Shown: positions 5,688 to 10,311 of the stretch, one piece after another | Layout of the letters: each line of letters begins with the position of its first letter | How positions within the stretch are numbered: position 1 is the first letter of the stretch | Assembly: GCA_027341705.1 (NCBI GenBank) | Contig: DAIELO010000023.1 | Coordinates: 1 to 10,311, forward strand | Direction: 5' to 3' | DNA from: Caryophanales bacterium | GTDB taxonomy: Bacteria; Bacillota; Bacilli; Alicyclobacillales; SLC66 | Length of the DNA: 10,311 nt | Made by a program: the position numbers and the translations under genes | The notes under the pieces: generated by a model | Databases searched by the model: none | What the model was told of the DNA's origin: nothing | Seen by the model: the letters and a program-made list of their open reading frames with translations, nothing else

Positions 5688-6349
5688 GGCGTCATTTTAT
5701 AGCCCAATCCACGAACTGTTTGGATAAGAGCTTGATCTTTTGTATTTATTTTTTGACGAAGTCTCACCACCAGCGCATCGACCACATTGGTCATTGGTAC
5801 TTCATCTGACCCCCACACACGATCCAAAATTTGTTCTCTGGAAAGTATACGATTCACATTACGCATAAAAAGTTCTAGCAAGGCAAATTCTTTTCTCGTC
5901 AATTCAATGCTCACACCACTTTTTTTCACCTCAAACAAATGCGGGTACATGGCAAGATCACACACTTGTATCACACTTTCATCAACAAATTGCTTCGGCC
6001 TACGCGAAAGTGCTTGAATTCTCGCATCGAGTTCCAAAAATGAGAACGGTTTAGTCAGATAGTCATCAGCACCTGCAGCAAAACCCTCCACTTTATCTTC
6101 CACGCTATCACGAGCCGTCAACATAATAATAGATGAATTCACATTCTGATCGCGTAACGCTTTGCAAAGCGATATGCCGTCTAACCCAGGTAATTTGACA
6201 TCCAAAATAAGCAAATCGTAATCACCATGTAATGCTTGTTCAAGACCCAATTGGCCATGATCTAACCAATCCACCAGATGAACTTTGGATAATCCTCTTT
6301 TCAACAGCTTCGCCAGCCGATAGTCGTCCTCCACCAGTAAAATTTTCAC
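5684..6349 (-). CDS. OmpR/PhoB-family response regulator
   Basis: Two-component DNA-binding regulator of 221 residues. The receiver domain (about 1-115) has the acidic pair E7/D8 with D9, phospho-acceptor D50 in LLILDVKLPG, T78 in MLTARD and K100 in LTKPF. The winged-helix domain (about 125-221) carries the typical ELTRKEFALLELF, SREQILDRVWG and VRGLGYKM. It starts with GTG at 6349, fixed by AAGGAGGT (6358-6365) at a spacing of 8. Its stop overlaps the kinase start by 4 bases. The terminator of acsA lies just upstream (6373-6399), with only a few bases between its U-run and this ribosome binding site. Transcription must therefore start before the hairpin or read through it. Likely targets are its own operon and the downstream cytochrome/flavinylation genes. 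Confidence 0.95.
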   Translation of the reverse strand: MKILLVEDDYRLAKLLKRGLSKVHLVDWLDHGQLGLEQALHGDYDLLILDVKLPGLDGISLCKALRDQNVNSSIIMLTARDSVEDKVEGFAAGADDYLTKPFSFLELDARIQALSRRPKQFVDESVIQVCDLAMYPHLFEVKKSGVSIELTRKEFALLELFMRNVNRILSREQILDRVWGSDEVPMTNVVDALVVRLRQKINTKDQALIQTVRGLGYKMTP

Positions 6350-6372
6350 CGAAGAAGACCTCCTTTTCTTAC

Positions 6373-6399
6373 AAAAAAAGAGTCCTTACGGACTCTTTT
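6373..6399 (-). terminator. Intrinsic terminator after acsA
   Basis: Read on the minus strand, the 10-bp stem AAAAGAGTCC/GGACTCTTTT closes a four-base loop (GTAA) and runs into further T residues (7 in all at 6373-6379). This is a classical rho-independent terminator 30 bp past the acsA stop. The stem is flanked by A on the left and T on the right, so it may also work on the other strand, but no plus-strand gene needs it. Confidence 0.85.
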
Positions 6400-6407
6400 C
6401 GTCTCAC

Positions 6408-6413
6408 ATTATA
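6408..6413 (-). promoter_or_regulatory. Perfect -10 box (TATAAT) upstream of the terminator, possible regulator-operon promoter
   Basis: TATAAT occurs on the minus strand between the acsA stop and the terminator hairpin, within TTGAATATAATGTGAG. No good -35 hexamer stands at 16-18 bp. If used, the transcript would begin near 6400 and its 5' leader would be the terminator hairpin itself, followed by the response-regulator ribosome binding site. The region is AT-rich, so a chance match is possible. Confidence 0.3.
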
Positions 6414-6428
6414 TTCAATTATAAATGA

Positions 6429-8129
6429 TTAATCTTCCATCGTCGACAAGTCTCCTGTCGGCAGATTTAGCTCCCATGCTTTTAATACCCGTCTCATAAT
6501 TTTGCCACTGCGTGTTTTGGGTAGACTTTGCTTAAATTCAAGTTCCCTTGGCGCAGCGTGAGCCGCTAATCCTTCCTTTACAAAACGGATAATTTCCGCT
6601 TTCAATTCTTCGCTTGGTTCAAACCCTTCACGCAGCGAGATAAACGCCTTAATAATCTCCCCACGCAATGGATCTGGTTTACCGATAACGCCAGCTTCAG
6701 CTACCGCCGGGTGTTCCACCAAACGGCTCTCTACTTCAAACGGTCCTATTCGTTCCCCAGAAGTGTTGATCACATCGTCAATCCGCCCTTGGAACCAAAA
6801 ATATCCTTCTTCATCCTGATAAGCAGAATCACCCGACACATACCAGTCGCCAACAAAATAAGTCTGGAATTTCTCTTCATTCTTCCAGATACTCTTCATC
6901 ATCCCTCTCCACCCTTTGCGAATGGCCAAATTGCCCATTGTGTTAGGTGGAACTAAATTACCCGCATTATCAATGATTGCCGCTTCAATGCCTGGTAGCG
7001 GTTTACCCATTGAACCAGGCTTAATCGTCATAAATGGATAATTAGTGATCAATGTAGAACCGGTTTCTGTCATCCACCAATTGTCGTTAATTGGAAGACC
7101 AAATAACGATTGTCCCCAGCGCAGTACCTCAGGATTCAGTGGTTCCCCTGCACTTAAGATATGTCGAAGCGAACTAAGATCATGTTTTTGCGCTAGTTGA
7201 TCGCCTGCGCCCAGCAGCATACGAAATGCTGTTGGTGCACTGAACCACACGCTTACTTTGAAACGTTCAATGGTTTCATACCAATCTTCTGGTTTGAAAC
7301 GACCCCCACGAACCACAATCGGGACGCCATGTAACCAAGGTGCAATTGTCCCTGCCGATGTACCTGTAATCCAACCAGGATCAGCAGTACACCAGTACAC
7401 ATCACCTGGCTTAAAATCATAGACAATTCTGCCCGAGCGATGCTGATGAACCATCATGCGATGCGCATGCACCACACCCTTTGGCTTACCTGTTGAACCC
7501 GACGTATAATGCAGCAATACAGAATCTTCCAAATCAACAAACTCAGTTATGTCATCCTTTTTTGCTTCATTCATCGCCTTGTCATAAGATATAAATGTTT
7601 TGCCTTCTCCGCCTATTCGATTCAATTCGCTCGATCCATCCCACCCGCTGACAATCACGTATTTAAGATCAGGTAGATCATCAAGCGGCAGACGAGGTAA
7701 CAGTGCAGGAGTGGTCACCACGGCAACCGCCTCGCTATCTTGCAATCGATCCCTGACCGCATCAGTCATAAACGCTTCAAAAAGAGGTCCTGCCACAGCA
7801 CCGATGCGAATAATACCTGCCAATGCCGCATACAACTCCGGCGAGCGAGACATATACAAAAAAACCCGATCACCTAAGCTAATTCCCAAGTCTTTGAGAA
7901 TGTGCCCGAATCGGTTCGACATTTCCTGTACCTCTTTAAAACTCCACGTCACAGAACGATTCCCATCATAATAAAAAAGTGCTGGATCATTGCCCTTATC
8001 ATTGTCAACATGCCGATCAATCGCCTCGTGAATAATGTTCACTTTCGGATTGCTAGTTCCGTGCCAAGAAAAATACTGTTCCTCTTCCGCCCAATCAGCT
8101 TGTTTCAGGTATTCTTCGTATTGTCCCAT
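6429..8129 (-). CDS. acsA: Acetate--CoA ligase (AcsA-type acyl-CoA synthetase)
   Basis: Adenylate-forming enzyme that makes acetyl-CoA from acetate, ATP and CoA in the cytoplasm. The 566 residues fit the short Bacillus AcsA type (about 570) rather than the roughly 650-residue enterobacterial form. Motifs in order: YTSGSTGKPKGVVHAH (P-loop, 208-223), DNWWMTETGS (349-358, with the Trp associated with small acyl substrates), YVSGDSAYQDEEGYFWFQGR (430-449), DDVINTSGERIGPFEVES (451-468) and PKTRSGKIMRR (537-547), whose K543 is the catalytic lysine that is acetylated in homologues. The C terminus, GDLSTMED, is AcsA-like. ATG 8129 is chosen for the GGGGGAG 5 bp upstream; the frame is open back to 8192 but that part is not conserved. 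No acuABC genes are in view. Propionate or another short acid is possible as substrate. It has its own extended -10 upstream and a terminator downstream. Confidence 0.93.
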   Translation of the reverse strand: MGQYEEYLKQADWAEEEQYFSWHGTSNPKVNIIHEAIDRHVDNDKGNDPALFYYDGNRSVTWSFKEVQEMSNRFGHILKDLGISLGDRVFLYMSRSPELYAALAGIIRIGAVAGPLFEAFMTDAVRDRLQDSEAVAVVTTPALLPRLPLDDLPDLKYVIVSGWDGSSELNRIGGEGKTFISYDKAMNEAKKDDITEFVDLEDSVLLHYTSGSTGKPKGVVHAHRMMVHQHRSGRIVYDFKPGDVYWCTADPGWITGTSAGTIAPWLHGVPIVVRGGRFKPEDWYETIERFKVSVWFSAPTAFRMLLGAGDQLAQKHDLSSLRHILSAGEPLNPEVLRWGQSLFGLPINDNWWMTETGSTLITNYPFMTIKPGSMGKPLPGIEAAIIDNAGNLVPPNTMGNLAIRKGWRGMMKSIWKNEEKFQTYFVGDWYVSGDSAYQDEEGYFWFQGRIDDVINTSGERIGPFEVESRLVEHPAVAEAGVIGKPDPLRGEIIKAFISLREGFEPSEELKAEIIRFVKEGLAAHAAPRELEFKQSLPKTRSGKIMRRVLKAWELNLPTGDLSTMED

Positions 8130-8169
8130 ACCTTCTCCCCCTGTATTCGTTTTCATTAACCTTGTATGT

Positions 8170-8178
8170 ATTATAACA
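8170..8178 (-). promoter_or_regulatory. Extended -10 promoter element for acsA
   Basis: On the minus strand TGTTATAAT combines a perfect TATAAT with the TG of an extended -10, about 40 bp upstream of the acsA start and inside the 63-bp gap after the MFS gene. No good -35 stands at 17 bp, which is typical of extended -10 promoters. No cre-like catabolite control site was recognised nearby. Confidence 0.5.
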
Positions 8179-8192
8179 TTAATATAGAACAA

Positions 8193-9410
8193 TTAGTGAC
8201 TACTTACTTGTTCTGTTTGATTCACCATGGCAGGAGCAAGTTTGCGATTAAACGCAATAATGAACGCATTGATAATCAAGATAGACATCGTCACATAAAA
8301 TACCATCCTAATATTATAAGCGGCTGCAATCGTGCTGCCGATCAAGGGACCAATCAGATTGCCAAGAAAAAGTGATGAGGAATTAATGCCAAAGGCAGTG
8401 GCTAACAGATGGCGAGGAGCAAGTTTTTTAACAAGTACATTCAGCGAGGGAATCATGCCCCCGATAAATAAACCTAGCATAAAACGGCCAATCAGCAACG
8501 TGCTAATATTGTGTGCTAACGCTTGTGGCAGATACGTCAGCGCAGCCATTAACATCGCAACAACCAGAATATTGCGTTGCCCAAAACGGTCGCCAAGCCG
8601 CCCCAATGTCGGTGCCCCCGCCAGGTTAGCAAACCCCGTGAGCGCCACGACAAGACCCGCAATCACAGCCAAGTGTGGCCCTTGATAAATTACCTTCGCA
8701 TACACCGTCACGATGGGCTCAATACTCATGGTGCCCATCTGCGTGACGATAGAAGCTAAGAACACGGGAAATAACGGCCACAACGCCTTGAGACCTGCCA
8801 TGTTGCGTTGTGCTTTTGCGCGTTGCACGGGAACTGGGCTTTCTTTAACAAAAAATAGCACAATTAAACTCGCAATCAAAAGCATAAACCCCGTGAGAAA
8901 AAACACTGCGCTGTAGCCGATCGTTTCTGCCAGCACTCCTCCGATTAATGGGCCTACCAGCGAACCGGCAATTCCTCCCGTTTGCAGCATTCCCAACGCT
9001 TTACCTGCCTCTTCATCCGGTGTGACAGATGCGAGCAAGGAAACCGCCATCGAAATAAATCCTGAAAACACCCCATTTAATAGGCGCAGAATCAACAATT
9101 GCCAAGCTGCTCCCACCATGCCCATTAGTGCAGTGACAATCCCCATACCAAAACCCGCGCGAAGCAACATTCCCTTTCTACCATGGCGATCAGCAAATGA
9201 TCCCCATATCGGTTGGAAAATAACGGCGGTTACAAATTGAGCAGAAAAAACCCATCCCGACCACTGCTCTAATTGCGGCAATGAATGAATCCCTAACGTT
9301 TCTATATATAAAGGTAAAAACGGAATGACTAAACTCATTCCTGCCGTCACCGCAAAATTAGCAGCCCACAATATCCACAGTGTACGTTTCCATTCAGGCA
9401 CCAGTTTCAC
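8193..9410 (-). CDS. MFS transporter, probable drug/metabolite efflux (12 helices)
   Basis: Major facilitator superfamily protein of 405 residues with the hydrophobic pattern of 12 helices, probably a proton-driven exporter in the cytoplasmic membrane. Motif A is clear between helices 2 and 3 (GSFADRHGRKG, 70-80), with its repeat in the second half (GRLGDRFGQRN). The antiporter motif C region reads GSLVGPLIGG in helix 5, which marks drug:H+ antiporters of the multidrug type. The start is GTG 9410 with only a weak GGTGTTGGA ribosome binding site; the next Met (residue 25) is inside helix 1, so the GTG is kept. The gene is preceded by a dyad at 9449-9467 that could be an operator, and it is followed after 63 bp by acsA, which has its own promoter. 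The substrate is unknown. Confidence 0.9.
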   Translation of the reverse strand: MKLVPEWKRTLWILWAANFAVTAGMSLVIPFLPLYIETLGIHSLPQLEQWSGWVFSAQFVTAVIFQPIWGSFADRHGRKGMLLRAGFGMGIVTALMGMVGAAWQLLILRLLNGVFSGFISMAVSLLASVTPDEEAGKALGMLQTGGIAGSLVGPLIGGVLAETIGYSAVFFLTGFMLLIASLIVLFFVKESPVPVQRAKAQRNMAGLKALWPLFPVFLASIVTQMGTMSIEPIVTVYAKVIYQGPHLAVIAGLVVALTGFANLAGAPTLGRLGDRFGQRNILVVAMLMAALTYLPQALAHNISTLLIGRFMLGLFIGGMIPSLNVLVKKLAPRHLLATAFGINSSSLFLGNLIGPLIGSTIAAAYNIRMVFYVTMSILIINAFIIAFNRKLAPAMVNQTEQVSSH

Positions 9411-9448
9411 TCCAACACCAATATATTTCGTAACACTAAATAATTTAC

Positions 9449-9467
9449 ACGAACTCCGTCCGTTCGT
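9449..9467. promoter_or_regulatory. Inverted repeat ACGAAC-N7-GTTCGT upstream of the MFS gene, candidate operator
   Basis: A perfect 6-bp dyad with a 7-base GC-rich centre (TCCGTCC) lies about 40 bp upstream of the MFS start, in otherwise AT-rich DNA. Its size and place fit an operator for a TetR- or MarR-type repressor of an efflux gene. No such regulator is encoded in the window, and no clear -35/-10 pair could be assigned beside it. Confidence 0.3.
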
Positions 9468-9489
9468 ATATAGTAACCAAGTAATTCAC

Positions 9490-9515
9490 AAAAAAAAACC
9501 GCCATTTTCAGGCGG
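9490..9515 (-). terminator. Intrinsic terminator after the binding-protein gene
   Basis: On the minus strand CCGCC-TGAAAAT-GGCGG is followed by nine T residues (A at 9490-9498 on the plus strand), 19 bp past the stop of the binding protein. The stem is short but all G-C, and the U-run is strong. It marks the end of the ABC transporter operon that enters from the right edge. Confidence 0.85.
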
Positions 9516-9534
9516 CCAACTATTGCATATCAAA

Positions 9535-10311
9535 TTAAATCAAGCCATGTTTGGTAAGCCACGCTTTTGCCACATCCATTGCTTTTTGATGACCAAGATC
9601 AACTTGCATGTTCAATTTTTGCATTTCTGAATCGTCAATCTTCCCTGCCAGTTTATTGATGATCCCCTGCAGCTCAGGGTGAGCTTTCAGTGTCGCATTT
9701 CGAATGATCGGTACTGCATAATAAGGAGGGAACAAATGCTTATTATCTTTCAATATGACCAGATGATACGCAGGAATCTGCCCATCCGTCGAGAAAGCGT
9801 CAATCACGTCCACTTTTTTGTCAATTAAAGCTTGGTACTTCAACCCAATTTCCATCACATTCACTGATTTAAAATGGGTATTATATAGTTTTTTCATTGC
9901 AGGTAACGTATCACTACGTGTTTCAAAATCCACTTCGCACCCAAGAGAAAGGTTACTCGACTGTGCTGCTAACTGCGAAATAGTGGTAATGCCTAGACGT
10001 TTCGCCTCACTGGCACGCATGGCCATCGCATAGGTGTCATTGAACCCAAGTGGTTTAAGCCAGGTAACCTGATATTTTGATTGAAATGCTTTTTTCACTT
10101 TGTTATATACCGCATTGGGATTGGTCATAGGAGCATCATGCAAAATATTCACTAACCCAGTTCCCGTATACTCCACGTAAAGATCGATTTTATTGTTTGC
10201 CATCGCGTTCCATACCACACTACTATCCAGCCAAGTGTCCAATTTAACATTCAGTTTAGGATCATCATGCTTAATCAGCAAATCAAGCATATCAGCCATA
10301 ATATCGCTTTC
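9535..10311 (-). CDS. Glycine betaine/choline-type ABC transporter substrate-binding protein (OpuCC-like), N-terminus beyond window
   Basis: Extracytoplasmic binding protein of the OpuAC/OpuCC family, which captures quaternary amines such as betaine, carnitine or choline for an osmoprotectant importer. The frame is open through the right edge; 258 residues are visible, so about 40-50 residues with the expected signal peptide and lipobox Cys are missing. Family segments seen are ESDIMADMLDLLI at the visible start, IDLYVEYTGTGLVNIL, GFNDTYAMAMR, VDVIDAFSTDGQIPAYHLV and LKDNKHLFPPYYAVPIIR. The last two carry the aromatic and Asp residues typical of this group. It is the last gene of its operon, with a terminator 19 bp on; the ATPase and permease genes would lie upstream, to the right. 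The exact ligand cannot be told from this part. Family confidence is high. Confidence 0.9.
   Translation of the reverse strand, partial: ESDIMADMLDLLIKHDDPKLNVKLDTWLDSSVVWNAMANNKIDLYVEYTGTGLVNILHDAPMTNPNAVYNKVKKAFQSKYQVTWLKPLGFNDTYAMAMRASEAKRLGITTISQLAAQSSNLSLGCEVDFETRSDTLPAMKKLYNTHFKSVNVMEIGLKYQALIDKKVDVIDAFSTDGQIPAYHLVILKDNKHLFPPYYAVPIIRNATLKAHPELQGIINKLAGKIDDSEMQKLNMQVDLGHQKAMDVAKAWLTKHGLI

Noticed and set aside
8130..8192. Upstream extension of acsA to an ATG at 8192
   Set aside because: The added 21 residues match nothing in AcsA proteins and would cover the extended -10 element; a good ribosome binding site precedes ATG 8129.
1..10311. CRISPR array, insertion sequence, tRNA or rRNA
   Set aside because: No regularly spaced repeats, transposase-like protein, terminal repeats around a gene or RNA-gene signatures were seen on either strand.

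Overview
The window looks like a Bacillota (Gram-positive, Bacillus/Alicyclobacillus-like) chromosome of moderate GC content. This rests on strong AGGAGG-type ribosome binding sites, frequent GTG starts, a short AcsA-type acetate-CoA ligase, an OpuCC-type binding protein and a CwlK-like M15 peptidase. The genus cannot be fixed from the sequence. An acidophilic iron- or sulfur-cycling relative is only a guess prompted by the redox cluster. No mobile element, CRISPR array, rRNA or tRNA was seen.

Layout. Positions 1-777 (+) hold the 3' half of an NCS1-family nucleobase/allantoin-type permease. It converges on everything else, which lies on the minus strand. A large perfect-stem hairpin (827-896) sits between it and an M15 peptidoglycan peptidase with two cell-wall-binding repeats (934-1764). 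From 6349 down to 1854 runs a compact redox cluster. In transcription order it holds an OmpR-type response regulator, a sensor kinase overlapping it by 4 bases, a ferric-reductase-like membrane cytochrome, two small membrane-anchored coiled-coil proteins and an ApbE FAD:protein FMN transferase. Upstream of it are acsA (6429-8129, ending in a clear terminator), an MFS exporter (8193-9410) and, at the right edge, the C-terminal part of a quaternary-amine ABC transporter binding protein (9535-10311), also followed by a terminator.

How the genes fit together. The redox cluster is the most interesting part. ApbE transfers FMN to a Thr/Ser in a [S/T]-G-A-[T/S] motif of exported proteins, normally inside an FMN-binding domain. 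No such domain is encoded here. Instead, both small proteins immediately upstream of apbE end in the same T-x-T-G-A-S-G motif, after an N-terminal membrane anchor and a Gln-rich coiled coil. The cytochrome has four histidines spaced like the bis-haem ligands of NADPH-oxidase/ferric-reductase enzymes but lacks their flavin/NAD(P)H domain. I infer a two-component-controlled system that passes electrons across the membrane through the two haems to covalently flavinylated mini-carriers outside. The electron donor and final acceptor are unknown.
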